A stretch of 64,000 nt of DNA from Spiribacter roseus (GTDB taxonomy: Bacteria; Pseudomonadota; Gammaproteobacteria; Nitrococcales; Nitrococcaceae). The stretch lies in contig NZ_CP016382.1 of NCBI RefSeq assembly GCF_002813635.1, forward strand, positions 496,001 through 560,000, in the 5' to 3' direction. This document shows positions 12,565-23,587 of this stretch, in pieces. The notes beneath the pieces are model-generated. The model was not told the DNA's origin, did no database searches, and saw only the letters and a list, made by a program, of their open reading frames with translations. How positions within the stretch are numbered: position 1 is the first letter of the stretch; each line of letters opens with the position of its first letter. Made by a program: the position numbers and the translations under genes.

Positions 12565-13235
12565 GCGCGCAGCCACGCGGCCTGCCGGCCCTGCTGGATC
12601 GGCTTACCCGGGCGTTCGGCCCCCAGCAGTGGTGGCCGGCCGAGAGCGCCTTCGAGGTGCTGGTCGGCGCCGTGCTCACCCAGAACACCGCCTGGCGCAA
12701 CGTCGAGACCGCCATCGCCCGACTCCGGGCCCGGGACTGGCTGTCGCCATCGGCCATCGTCAACGCACCCGTCGATGAGCTGCGGGAGTGCCTGCGCCCG
12801 AGTGGCTATTACAACGTCAAGACCCAGCGCCTGCGCGCCGCCTGCGAGACCTGGCTGGCACTGGGCGGTGAGGCGGGGATCGACGCGATGCCCACTACGA
12901 CGGCTCGGGCCGAGCTGCTGGCGGTCAGGGGACTGGGGCCGGAGAGCGTCGATGACGTCCTGCTCTACGGTTTTCACCGCCCGGTGTTCGTGGTGGATGC
13001 CTACACCCGGCGGATCTTCTCACGGGTTGGCGTGGTGCCGGCGAGCATCGGCTATGACGATCTTCAGGCGGCCTTCGAGGCCGAACTGCCGCGCGATGCG
13101 GCGCGCTTTAACGAGGCCCACGCACTGATCGTGAGCGTGGGCAAGGACTACTGCCGGCCGCGGCTGCCGCGCTGCAGCGCCTGTCCGCTGCAGCCGGCCT
13201 GCGATCACGGCCGCAGCCAGCTGGACGGGACCTAG
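12561..13235 (+). CDS. Endonuclease III-like DNA glycosylase (HhH-GPD, 4Fe-4S), possibly MagIII type
   Basis: A 224-aa HhH-GPD base-excision glycosylase. It has LVGAVLTQNTAWRNVE near residue 35, the hairpin GLGPESVDDVLLYGF, the catalytic Asp in VFVVDAYTRRIF, and a C-terminal 4Fe-4S cluster motif C-x6-C-x2-C-x5-C (CRPRLPRCSACPLQPAC). In Nth the hairpin carries the Schiff-base lysine (GVGRKTA); here that position is Glu (GLGPES), so beta-lyase activity is not expected. That pattern fits the endonuclease III-like 3-methyladenine glycosylases (MagIII). The substrate is inferred. It is the last of five translationally coupled genes and its stop overlaps the convergent gene by 4 bases. Confidence 0.88.
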   Translation: MSAQPRGLPALLDRLTRAFGPQQWWPAESAFEVLVGAVLTQNTAWRNVETAIARLRARDWLSPSAIVNAPVDELRECLRPSGYYNVKTQRLRAACETWLALGGEAGIDAMPTTTARAELLAVRGLGPESVDDVLLYGFHRPVFVVDAYTRRIFSRVGVVPASIGYDDLQAAFEAELPRDAARFNEAHALIVSVGKDYCRPRLPRCSACPLQPACDHGRSQLDGT

Positions 13236-13705
13236 CGCTCGTAGGTGCCGATCAGGCGGCTCATGCCGATCACATGCGGCTCGACCTGTTCGAGGAACTG
13301 GCGCATGGTCAGCCCGGGCTCGAGCTGCAGGGCCTGATCAAGCGCCAGCACCCAGAAGTAGTAGTGATGCACGCCGTGTCCTTCGGGGGGCATGGGCCCG
13401 CCATAGGTCTGACGCCCGAAGTCGGTCACCCCGTGGGTGTAGGCCTCGCTGCCTTCCTCGAGCGAGGTCACATCGTGGGGGATGTTGTAGTAGACCCAGT
13501 GGACGAAGCCGTAGCTTCCGGGATTGACCAGCGGTGCATCGGGATCGTGGCAGATGACCGCAAAACCCTGCGTGCCTTCGGGCGCGCCGGTCCAGTGAAG
13601 CGCCGGTGCAATGTCTTCACCCTCGCCGGTATAGCGCACCGGAATGGGCTGATGGGGGCCGAACGCGTTACTGCGCGCCTGCATGGCCGATAGGGCAAAT
13701 CCCAT
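13232..13705 (-). CDS. YbhB/YbcL (PEBP, Raf kinase inhibitor-like) family protein
   Basis: A 157-aa bacterial phosphatidylethanolamine-binding-protein homologue. It shows the family ligand-site segments APALHWTGAPEGTQGFAVICHDPDAP (Asp-Pro-Asp-Ala-Pro) and FVHWVYYNIP, plus the region YGGPMPPEGHGVHHYYFWVLAL, which carries the conserved G-x-H and Y-F pattern. No signal peptide is evident. The role of bacterial members is unknown. ATG 13705 is preceded by GGAG at good spacing. Its stop codon overlaps that of the convergent glycosylase gene. Confidence 0.9.
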   Translation of the reverse strand: MGFALSAMQARSNAFGPHQPIPVRYTGEGEDIAPALHWTGAPEGTQGFAVICHDPDAPLVNPGSYGFVHWVYYNIPHDVTSLEEGSEAYTHGVTDFGRQTYGGPMPPEGHGVHHYYFWVLALDQALQLEPGLTMRQFLEQVEPHVIGMSRLIGTYER

Positions 13706-13783
13706 GGGGTTATTCTCCAGTCCCGTTCAAATGTTGCGCATGCTTGCACTTCCACCGGCCTTGTCACAAGCCTGCAATCTCTG

Positions 13784-14545
13784 TCAGCGCGAGACCCGGT
13801 ACATGGCGCCATTGGCCGGCGTCGCCGTCGGATCGACAAGCGTCGCCACGGCCCGGGCAGCGGTTTCGGCCGTGGGTACTTCATCGACCGTCTCACCGGT
13901 AAAAAGTTGTCGCCGCAGCGTGGACTGGATGGCCCCGGGGTCGACGCTGCAGCTGATCACCGGATGCGCCGCGGAATACTCGGCCGCCAGCGTGGCCGCC
14001 AGCCCCTCCACCGCCCATTTACTCACCCCATACGCCCCCATCGCCGCCTGACCGCTGCGCCCGGCCGCATCGGAGATGAAGATCACCCGGCCCTGACTGT
14101 CGCGCAGCAGACCGAGGAGCGCCTGGGTCAGCAGGAAAGCGGCGTTGATGTTGACATGCAGGCATTTGAGCCACGCCTGCGGGTCGTAGAGGCCCAGTGG
14201 CGAGGGCGACCCGAAATCCGCCGCCGCATGCACCACCGTATCGACTCCGCCCAGGGATTCGGCCAGACGGTCGGCCAGCTCGGCATAGTCATCCGGTCCG
14301 GCGCCCATCAGATCCAGCGGGTAGAGCGCCGGCTGACCATGGCCGGCCGCCTCGATGCGGTCATGAAGCGCTTCCAGCCCGTTCAGTGATTTATCGAGCA
14401 GCACCGTATCGGCGCCCTGCGCGGCCAGCTGCTCGGCCAGCGCACTGCCCAGCGCCCCCGCGGCGCCGGTGACGAGGATGCGCTGCCCGGACAGGCGGGT
14501 GGGATCGAGGGTGGCATCGGCGGGGGCAGACAGGGGCTGGTTCAT
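13784..14545 (-). CDS. SDR-family oxidoreductase, YciK-like
   Basis: A 253-aa short-chain dehydrogenase/reductase. The cofactor site is ILVTGAAGALGSALAEQLA near residue 24, the structural motif is VHAAADFG (NAG-like), and the catalytic set is Ser in FISDAAG followed by YGVSKWA (Tyr-x3-Lys). The YSPAG-like C terminus and overall sequence resemble E. coli YciK, whose substrate is not known. The second gene of the pair (14542-15411) overlaps its start by 4 bases, and gph and ubiG lie just upstream. A ubiquinone or lipid-related role is possible from context only. Confidence 0.88.
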   Translation of the reverse strand: MNQPLSAPADATLDPTRLSGQRILVTGAAGALGSALAEQLAAQGADTVLLDKSLNGLEALHDRIEAAGHGQPALYPLDLMGAGPDDYAELADRLAESLGGVDTVVHAAADFGSPSPLGLYDPQAWLKCLHVNINAAFLLTQALLGLLRDSQGRVIFISDAAGRSGQAAMGAYGVSKWAVEGLAATLAAEYSAAHPVISCSVDPGAIQSTLRRQLFTGETVDEVPTAETAARAVATLVDPTATPANGAMYRVSR

Positions 14546-15411
14546 GTTGAGGAGTACTCCGGAAGCGGATGGACTTTGTGCGGACGCCGCGCGGTCCGCC
14601 AGGCGAGCCAGAGCTTGCGCAGCGGCGTCAGATGGACCTGGCGCTCGGCCACGGCATAGCCGTCGGCGGCCATGTCGTCCAGCAGGCGCCGGTGCAGCAC
14701 TGCCAGCACCAGCCCGTAGGCCTGTGCCGGCCGCGCCGAATAGGGCAGTCGGGTGATGGCGCTGTCCAGAAACTGCCGCGCGCGGTTGCCCTGATGGGTC
14801 AGCAGGCTGCGCACGGCATCCGCCTGATCGGCCGCCAGCAGATCCTCGCTGCCAAGCCCGCTCAGGGTGAGTTCGTCTTCGGGAATGTACAGCCGACCGG
14901 CGCGGACGTCCCGGCGCAGGTGGCGCAGCATGCGCGTGAGCTCAAGCCCCATGGCGAGGTCGTGGGCGAACGGCGCCGCCTCGAGGCCACTCGAGCCCGT
15001 CATCCGCCAGGCCAGATCCGCCACCGCGCCCCCGGCACGATGGCAGTACAGCGTGAGCTCGCGCAGCGTCGGGTAGCGCCCGTACTCGAGGTCCATGCGG
15101 CTCGCCTCGATCACCTCGCCGAGCCCGTCCATCTCCAGCTGATGGGTCTGGAGGGCGGGGAGCAGGGCCTGACTGACGGGATGCCGCGGCGCTCCCGCGG
15201 CGAGCCGTTCGAGCTCCTCCTGCCACCAGTTGAGCTTGACCGCGCCCACCCCCGGGTCGCTGACCTCGCGGGGGATCTCGAGCACCTCGGCGCGATAGGC
15301 GGCCAGGGCGGCCAGGCCGTCGCGCGCCGCCGGCGGTGCGAACAGCAGGGCGTAATAGGTGCTTGAGCCGTCCGGCGCGACCTTGCGCCGGCAGTATTCG
15401 ACCGGTTCCAT
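14542..15411 (-). CDS. Squalene/phytoene synthase-fold protein, NDUFAF6-like, active site degenerate
   Basis: A 289-aa member of the trans-isoprenyl diphosphate synthase head-to-head family. In true synthases two DxxxD motifs bind Mg-diphosphate. Here the first is replaced by YRAEVLEIPREVSD (no DxxxD), followed by VKLNWWQEEL, a pattern seen in the NDUFAF6-like branch that includes a mitochondrial complex I assembly factor. The second motif region reads RMLRHLRRDVRAGRLYIPEDEL and is also atypical. Catalysis is therefore doubtful. It lies between gph/ubiG and the YciK-like gene in one minus-strand run, with a 4-base overlap downstream. No other carotenoid or hopanoid gene is nearby. Confidence 0.82.
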   Translation of the reverse strand: MEPVEYCRRKVAPDGSSTYYALLFAPPAARDGLAALAAYRAEVLEIPREVSDPGVGAVKLNWWQEELERLAAGAPRHPVSQALLPALQTHQLEMDGLGEVIEASRMDLEYGRYPTLRELTLYCHRAGGAVADLAWRMTGSSGLEAAPFAHDLAMGLELTRMLRHLRRDVRAGRLYIPEDELTLSGLGSEDLLAADQADAVRSLLTHQGNRARQFLDSAITRLPYSARPAQAYGLVLAVLHRRLLDDMAADGYAVAERQVHLTPLRKLWLAWRTARRPHKVHPLPEYSST

Positions 15412-15414
15412 AAT

Positions 15415-16122
15415 CTAGACCGCGATGGCTTGACGGTGGGGCGCTGCCGGATCGGCCACCCAGCGCAGCAGCTCGGCGGGCTGGCCGATCAGGCCATCGG
15501 CACCCCAGTGCTCGACATGATCGTCGCCACTCAGGTAGCCGTAAAGCGCCACCACGGTCAGCGCGCCGGCCTGATGGCCGGCGCGGATGTCGCGCTCGGT
15601 GTCGCCCACCACCAGACAGGCCGAGGCGGGCAGATCAAGCTGCCGGGCCGCCTCGGTGATCTGGTAGGGATGGGGCTTGCGCCGCGCCAGGTCGTCGCCG
15701 GTGACCACGCAGGCCGGCCGGCCGGCATAGCCCAGATCCGCCAGCAGCGGAGTGGTCAGCCAGCCCGGCTTATTGGTGACGATGCCCCAGGGAATGGCCG
15801 CCGCCTCGAGGGCTTGCAGGGTTGCCTCCATGCCTGCATAGGGGCGTGTGCGGCGACTGACCGATTCGGCATAGATCGCCAGAAACCGCTCGCGCAGGGC
15901 ATCGAACCCGGCATCGCCGGGATGACGGTTGAAGCCGCGGGCAATCATCGGGATGCTGCCGTGCCCGACCGCATGCAGGAATTCCGCATCGGCCATCGGC
16001 GCCAGTCCCTGTTCGCCGCGCAGCCGGTTGAGGCTGTCGATCAGATCCGGTGCCGTGTCGAGCATTGTCCCGTCCAGGTCCAGCAGCACGCCATGAGCGC
16101 GCTCCCCGGTGGCGGCCGTCAT
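15415..16122 (-). CDS. gph: Phosphoglycolate phosphatase-like HAD hydrolase
   Basis: A 235-aa HAD-superfamily phosphatase with motif I LLDLDGTMLDTAPDL, motif II IVTNKPG, motif III lysine in RRKPHPYQI and motif IV VVGDTERDIRAGHQAG. The cap domain is the helical Gph type. It overlaps ubiG by 4 bases, the classic ubiG-gph arrangement of gammaproteobacteria, where the product removes 2-phosphoglycolate formed during DNA repair or photorespiration-like metabolism. MupP-like phosphatases are close relatives with the same ubiG linkage, so MurNAc-6-phosphate is an alternative substrate. Confidence 0.88.
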   Translation of the reverse strand: MTAATGERAHGVLLDLDGTMLDTAPDLIDSLNRLRGEQGLAPMADAEFLHAVGHGSIPMIARGFNRHPGDAGFDALRERFLAIYAESVSRRTRPYAGMEATLQALEAAAIPWGIVTNKPGWLTTPLLADLGYAGRPACVVTGDDLARRKPHPYQITEAARQLDLPASACLVVGDTERDIRAGHQAGALTVVALYGYLSGDDHVEHWGADGLIGQPAELLRWVADPAAPHRQAIAV

Positions 16123-16835
16123 GGCGCCTCCGGGCGGTGGCAGTGGGCGAGGTAGTTGACCGAGGTGTCGCCGCCCGGCGTGTACTCGCGGCTGATCGGG
16201 TGGTAGTGCAGGCCGGTCAGATCGCGCAGCTGCAGCCCGGCCTGGCGCCCCCAGCGGCCGAGCTCGGCCGGGCGGATGAACGCGCTGGCATCATGGGTGC
16301 CCCGCGGCAGCAGGCCGAGGACCCGTTCCGCCGCCACCACCGCCAGCAGCCAGGCCCGGGTATTGCGGTTGATCGTCGAGAAGAACACCGACCCGCCGGG
16401 GCGCACCAGCCGGGCGCAGGCCCGGACGATGGCGGCCGGGTCGGGGACGTGCTCGAGCAGCTCGAGACAGATCACCCGGTCGAATTCGCCGGGCTGGGCC
16501 TCGGCGAGGGACTCGGCCGCCATGCAGCGGTACTCGATGTTCGGGAACTGCCCGCGGGCGTGACGCGTTGCCACCTCGAGGCTGTCGGCGGCCAGGTCGA
16601 TACCCACCACCGACTGCGCGCCGCGTGCCGCCAGCCCCTCGCTCAGCAGTCCCCCGCCGCAGCCCACATCCGCAACCCGCTGGCCGCGGATCGGCCCGCT
16701 GTGACGCTCGATATAGTCAAGCCGCAGCGGGTTGATGGCATGCAGCGGGGCGAAGGGGCCTTCCGGGTCCCACCAGGCGTCCGCGGCGTCGTCGAATTTG
16801 GCGATTTCATCCGCGTCCGCGTTGTGCTCGCGCAT
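16119..16835 (-). CDS. ubiG: Ubiquinone O-methyltransferase UbiG
   Basis: A 238-aa class I SAM methyltransferase that catalyses both O-methylations in ubiquinone synthesis. It begins in the UbiG style with EIAKFDDAADAWWDPEGPFAPLHAINPLRLDYI. It has the SAM motif VADVGCGGGLLSEGLA, the acidic VVGIDLA and the post-motif RVICLELLEHVPDP. Later NRNTRAWLLAVVAAERVLGLLPRGTHD matches the UbiG C-terminal signature. The frame is open upstream to 17060, but ATG 16835 gives the conserved N terminus. A second UbiG-like gene occurs at 41217-41927; this copy is the better match to the canonical enzyme. Confidence 0.95.
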   Translation of the reverse strand: MREHNADADEIAKFDDAADAWWDPEGPFAPLHAINPLRLDYIERHSGPIRGQRVADVGCGGGLLSEGLAARGAQSVVGIDLAADSLEVATRHARGQFPNIEYRCMAAESLAEAQPGEFDRVICLELLEHVPDPAAIVRACARLVRPGGSVFFSTINRNTRAWLLAVVAAERVLGLLPRGTHDASAFIRPAELGRWGRQAGLQLRDLTGLHYHPISREYTPGGDTSVNYLAHCHRPEAP

Positions 16836-16950
16836 GGGGCCTGTCCGTTCGTGGTCCGCTAAAATAATGCTGTCATGGTAGCACGGCAGCGCCTGTCGGC
16901 GCCGGATATGGGATACTGCCGGCTTTACCCGCAATGCAGGAGTCATCGCC

Positions 16951-17514
16951 ATGAAAGCCCTTCCCCTGAGTCTCGCCCTGGCCGCCGCGATCGGCACCGG
17001 CGCGGCGGGCGCCGCCAACCCGCAGGTGGTTTTCGAGACCACCGCCGGCGACATTCGCATCGAGCTGTTCCAGGACGACGCACCGGTGACCGTCGAGAAC
17101 TTTCTCGGCTATGTCGATGATGGCTTCTATCGCGGGACCATCTTCCACCGGGTGATCCCCGACTTTGTCATCCAGGGCGGCGGCTTCACCGCCGGGCTTG
17201 AGCGCAAGCCCACCCGTGAGCCGATCGTCAACGAGGCCGACAACGGCCGCCTGAACGAGCGGGGCACCCTGTCGATGGCGCGCACCCGCGACCCCGACAG
17301 TGCGACGTCGCAGTTCTTCGTCAATCTGTCCGACAACGCCTTCCTCGATCATGGCGAGCGCGATTTCGGCTATGCCGTCTTTGCCCGGGTCATCGATGGC
17401 ATGGCGGTGGTGGATCGCATCGCGGCGGGCGAGACCGGGCGCCGTAACGGCATGGCCGATGTGCCGGTGGAACCCGTGGTGGTGGAGGCGGCACGGCGGG
17501 TGGATGGCGACTGA
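16951..17514 (+). CDS. Periplasmic cyclophilin-type peptidyl-prolyl isomerase
   Basis: A 187-aa cyclophilin with a signal peptide (residues 1-22, ending GAAGA). The isomerase domain has [36 protein letters not shown], with the catalytic Arg in FHRV, then [19 protein letters not shown] and [13 protein letters not shown]. It corresponds to PpiA of E. coli. The upstream 115 bases separate it from divergent ubiG and include an AT-rich patch (about 16858-16872, gctaaaataatgctg) that may hold promoters for either side. AGGAG lies just before ATG 16951. Confidence 0.93.
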   Translation: MKALPLSLALAAAIGTGAAGAANPQVVFETTAGDIRIELFQDDAPVTVENFLGYVDDGFYRGTIFHRVIPDFVIQGGGFTAGLERKPTREPIVNEADNGRLNERGTLSMARTRDPDSATSQFFVNLSDNAFLDHGERDFGYAVFARVIDGMAVVDRIAAGETGRRNGMADVPVEPVVVEAARRVDGD

Positions 17515-17608
17515 GCGTCGCCGCGCCGCCGCCGTGCCGCGGCCGCCCGCGCGTGTTAGACTAGTGGCTTAATCATAGCGAATTCTACGACGGTCGAGAC
17601 CCCCCGCC

Positions 17609-20173
<2,565 letters not shown>

Positions 20174-20214
20174 GCCCCTCCGATACGCAGTCAATCAATC
20201 AGCGGGAGCGCATT

Positions 20215-21297
20215 ATGTCGCGTGTATACAACTTCAGCGCGGGGCCCGGGACGTTACCGGAACCCGTCCTGCGCCAGGCCGCCGAGGAAATGCTCGACTG
20301 GCACGGCACCGGGATGTCGGTGATGGAAATGAGCCATCGCGGCAAGTCCTTCGTGTCCATCGCCGAGCGGGCCGAGGCCGATCTTCGTGAACTCCTCCAG
20401 GTGCCGGACAACTACCGGGTGCTGTTCCTGCAGGGCGGTGCCACGGCACAGTTCTCCGCAGTGCCCCTGAACCTGATCGGCGATGCCTCGAGCGTCGACT
20501 ATGTCAACACCGGCAGCTGGTCGAAAAAGGCGATCGCCGAGGCGCGCAAGTACACGGCGGTCAACGTGGCGGCCGAGGGGGGCAATGGTGATCCCATGGC
20601 CATTCCGCCGCAGGCCGAGTGGCAGTGCGATCCCAACGCCGCCTATCTGCACTACTGTGCCAACGAGACCATTACCGGCGTCGAGTTCCCCGAGATCCCG
20701 GATGCCGGTGACGTGCCGCTGGTCAGCGACATGTCGTCGACGTTCCTGTCCCGGCCGCTGGATGTCTCGCGGTTCGGCGTGATCTACGCCGGCGCCCAGA
20801 AGAACTTCGGTCCCGCGGGACTGACCGTGGTGATCGTCCGGGATGACCTGCTGGATCGTGCCAGCGCCCAGGTGCCGGCGATCTGGGACTACCGGCGCCA
20901 GGCCGAAGCCGATTCCATGCTCAATACGCCGGCCACCTACAGCCTCTATATCGCCGGCCTGGTTTTCCAGTGGCTCAAGGACGAGGGCGGGCTGGCCGCG
21001 ATGGGCGAGATCAATCGCCGCAAGGCCGCCAGGCTCTATGAGGCGATCGATGCCTCGGCGTTTTACCGCAACCCGGTGGCCCCGGATGCACGCTCGTGGA
21101 TGAACGTGCCGTTCGTGCTGGCCGATGATTCGCTGGACGCGACCTTCCTCAAGGAAGCGAGTGCGGCCGGGCTGGAGACCCTCAAGGGGCACCGCTCGGT
21201 AGGCGGCATGCGTGCCAGCATCTACAATGCGATGCCCGAGGCCGGAGTGGATGCCCTCATCGACTTCATGGCCGATTTCGAGCGACGCCACGGATAA
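20215..21297 (+). CDS. serC: Phosphoserine aminotransferase
   Basis: PLP enzyme of serine and pyridoxal phosphate synthesis that transaminates 3-phosphohydroxypyruvate. The 360-aa protein begins [16 protein letters not shown], the canonical SerC start. It has [21 protein letters not shown] (phosphate binding) and the PLP lysine in [17 protein letters not shown]. The C-terminal [17 protein letters not shown] is also typical. GGGAG lies about 8 bases before ATG 20215. It is the first of the serC-serA-pheA-tyrA-aroA-cmk run and is followed by serA after only 9 bases, so serine synthesis is co-located. Confidence 0.97.
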   Translation: MSRVYNFSAGPGTLPEPVLRQAAEEMLDWHGTGMSVMEMSHRGKSFVSIAERAEADLRELLQVPDNYRVLFLQGGATAQFSAVPLNLIGDASSVDYVNTGSWSKKAIAEARKYTAVNVAAEGGNGDPMAIPPQAEWQCDPNAAYLHYCANETITGVEFPEIPDAGDVPLVSDMSSTFLSRPLDVSRFGVIYAGAQKNFGPAGLTVVIVRDDLLDRASAQVPAIWDYRRQAEADSMLNTPATYSLYIAGLVFQWLKDEGGLAAMGEINRRKAARLYEAIDASAFYRNPVAPDARSWMNVPFVLADDSLDATFLKEASAAGLETLKGHRSVGGMRASIYNAMPEAGVDALIDFMADFERRHG

Positions 21298-21306
21298 TCG
21301 AGAAAA

Positions 21307-22473
21307 ATGTACAAGATCCTGACATTCAACAATATTTCCACCCGCGGACTCGAGCGCCTGCCGCGCGAGCGGTTCGAGGTCTCCTCCGAGATCCAGCACC
21401 CCGATGCGGTGCTGCTGCGCTCCGCCAAGCTCCACGACTGGGCGGTGCCTGACACGCTCAAGGCCGTGGGTCGGGCCGGTGCCGGCGTCAACAACATCCC
21501 CATGGCGGCGATGAACGAGCGCGGCATCCCGGTGTTCAACGCCCCGGGCGCCAACGCCAACGCGGTCAAGGAGCTGGTGCTGGCCGGCATGTTCCTCGCC
21601 GCGCGCAACATCTGCCCCGCCTGGGCCTTTGCCCAGACGCTTGAAGGCGATGATGCCGCGATGAACAAGGCGGCCGAGGCCGGTAAGAAGCAGTTCACCG
21701 GCTTCGAACTGCCCGGGCGCACGCTGGGCGTCATCGGCCTTGGGGCGATTGGCGTCAGCGTCGCCAACGCCGCCGCCGCGCTGGGCATGAAGGTGGTGGG
21801 CTACGATCCCAAGATCACCGTGCGCAGCGCCTGGAATCTCGAGTCGGGGGTATACCGGGCGCAGAGCGTCGACGAGGTGATGACCGCCTCTGACATCGTC
21901 ACCCTCCATGTGCCCGAGGTGGATGAAACCCGCGGCATGATCAACGCCGCGCGCCTGGCGGCTTCGCGCGAAGGTCAGGTCCTGCTCAACTTTGCCCGCG
22001 CCGGCATCGTCGATGACGACGCCATCATCAAGGCACTGGACGAGGGTCGGCTGAGCCGCTACGTCTGCGACTTCCCGGCCGCGGCGCTCAAGGGCCACGA
22101 TGGCGTGGTGGCACTGCCGCACATCGGCGCCTCGACGGATGAGGCCCAGGAAAACTGCGCGATCATGGCGGCCGACGAGGTCCGTGACTTCCTCGAGACG
22201 GGCAACGTCACCAACGCCGTCAACTTTCCCGAGCTCATTCTGCCGCGCAATGCCGGGGGCGACCGCCTGACCGTGGTCAACGCCAACGTCCCCAATATGC
22301 TCGGGCAGATCTCCTCGGCGCTGGCCGAGGCGGGCCTCAACATTGACGACATGTACAACAAGTCGCAGGGCGAACTGGCCTACAGCGTCGCCGATGTCGA
22401 CGGCACGATCCCGCCAGCGGTCATCGAGCGCCTGCAGGGCATTGATGGCGTGCTCATGGTTCGGGTCATCTAG
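21307..22473 (+). CDS. serA: D-3-phosphoglycerate dehydrogenase
   Basis: The 388-aa NAD-dependent dehydrogenase catalyses the first step of serine synthesis. It has the nucleotide-binding motif LGVIGLGAIGVSVAN near residue 145, the catalytic Arg in LLNFARAGIVDDDAI, and the catalytic His in ALPHIGASTDEAQENC. A C-terminal ACT domain (about 315-388, LTVVNANVPNMLGQISSALA) suggests allosteric control. The short N-terminal domain and 388-aa length fit the compact bacterial form rather than the longer type with an extra domain. It sits between serC and pheA; in many relatives serC is followed directly by pheA, so this is an insertion or local variant. Confidence 0.94.
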   Translation: MYKILTFNNISTRGLERLPRERFEVSSEIQHPDAVLLRSAKLHDWAVPDTLKAVGRAGAGVNNIPMAAMNERGIPVFNAPGANANAVKELVLAGMFLAARNICPAWAFAQTLEGDDAAMNKAAEAGKKQFTGFELPGRTLGVIGLGAIGVSVANAAAALGMKVVGYDPKITVRSAWNLESGVYRAQSVDEVMTASDIVTLHVPEVDETRGMINAARLAASREGQVLLNFARAGIVDDDAIIKALDEGRLSRYVCDFPAAALKGHDGVVALPHIGASTDEAQENCAIMAADEVRDFLETGNVTNAVNFPELILPRNAGGDRLTVVNANVPNMLGQISSALAEAGLNIDDMYNKSQGELAYSVADVDGTIPPAVIERLQGIDGVLMVRVI

Positions 22474-22495
22474 CGACTGACAACGGGGGGCGAGC

Positions 22496-23578
22496 GTGAA
22501 CGACGAAACGCTGAAGCGCATCCGGGCGCGCATTGACGGCATTGATGACCAGATCCTGGCGCTGATCAATGAGCGGGCCGCGGCGGCGGCCGAGGTGGCC
22601 GGTGCCAAGCAGGCCGCCGGCGAGTCGGCGGATTTCTACCGTCCGGCGCGCGAGGCGGAAGTCCTGCGGCGGCTCCGCGATGCCAACCCCGGGCCGCTCA
22701 ACGATGGCGACGTCACGCGTCTGTTCCGCGAGATCATGTCCTCGTGCCTGGCCCTGCAGCGTCCCCTGACCGTGGCCTTTCTGGGGCCTGAGGGCACCTT
22801 CACCCAGGAGGCGGCCCTCAAGCACTTCGGCCACTCCGTCGACAGCCGGCCCATGGACAACATCGATGCGGTGTTCCGCGAGGTTGAGTCGGGGGAAGCC
22901 GCCTATGGCGTCGTGCCGGTGGAAAACTCCACCGAGGGCATGGTCACCCACACCCTCGACCGACTGCCGTCCTCGCCGCTGCAGATCGTCGGCGAGGTGG
23001 AGATGCCGGTGGTGCACAGCCTCGCCACCCGTGCCGCCGATGTCGCCGGCATCCAGCGTGTCTACTCCCACAGCCAGGGGCTTGCCCAGTGCCGGTCATG
23101 GCTCGATCGCCACCTGCCGGCGGTGGATCGCATCCCGGTGGCAAGCACCGCCGAGGCGGCGCGGCTGGCCAGCCTCGATGACAGCGCGGCGGCCATCGCC
23201 TCCGAGGCGGCCGCTGAGCGTTACGAGCTGCCCATCCTGCAGGCGGCCATGCAGGACGGATCGCGTAACGCGACGCGGTTTCTGGTGCTGGGCCGCGAGA
23301 GCCCGGAACCCACCGGCGAGGACAAGACCTCACTGGTCATCGCCCGGGAAAACCGCCCCGGCGGACTGGCGGGGCTGCTCGCGCCGCTGGCGCGGTACGG
23401 GCTGAACATGACCCGGCTCGAATCCCGGCCATCGCCGGAGGGCATGTGGGAGTACGTGTTCTTCGTCGATCTGCTGGGGCATGCCGAGGATCCCGATCTC
23501 AAGCGCGCGCTGGGCGAGATGCAGAAACTCGCCAGTCTGCTCAAGGTGCTGGGTTCGTATCCGCGCTCGGTGGTCTAG
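22496..23578 (+). CDS. pheA: Bifunctional chorismate mutase/prephenate dehydratase
   Basis: The P-protein of phenylalanine synthesis, 360 aa, with three domains. The AroQ chorismate mutase (about 1-90) contains IDGIDDQILALINERAAAAAEVAGAK. Prephenate dehydratase (about 96-275) begins VAFLGPEGTFTQEAAL and ends with the NATRFLVLG (TRF) motif. The ACT regulatory domain (about 280-355) has RPGGLAGLLAPLARYGLNMTRLESRP and confers phenylalanine feedback in the family. The start is GTG 22496 after a G-rich site (caacggggggcgag). In many relatives hisC lies between pheA and tyrA; here tyrA follows after 9 bases. Confidence 0.96.
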   Translation: MNDETLKRIRARIDGIDDQILALINERAAAAAEVAGAKQAAGESADFYRPAREAEVLRRLRDANPGPLNDGDVTRLFREIMSSCLALQRPLTVAFLGPEGTFTQEAALKHFGHSVDSRPMDNIDAVFREVESGEAAYGVVPVENSTEGMVTHTLDRLPSSPLQIVGEVEMPVVHSLATRAADVAGIQRVYSHSQGLAQCRSWLDRHLPAVDRIPVASTAEAARLASLDDSAAAIASEAAAERYELPILQAAMQDGSRNATRFLVLGRESPEPTGEDKTSLVIARENRPGGLAGLLAPLARYGLNMTRLESRPSPEGMWEYVFFVDLLGHAEDPDLKRALGEMQKLASLLKVLGSYPRSVV

Positions 23579-23587
23579 GGCGCGCGC

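Noticed and set aside
14542-15411. Carotenoid or hopanoid biosynthesis cluster
   Set aside because: Only one synthase-fold gene is present, its active site is degenerate, and no desaturase or cyclase gene is nearby.
20254-22608. Long minus-strand open frame (about 784 codons) across serC and serA
   Set aside because: Both plus-strand genes are intact and conserved; the antisense frame has low-complexity composition and no family match.
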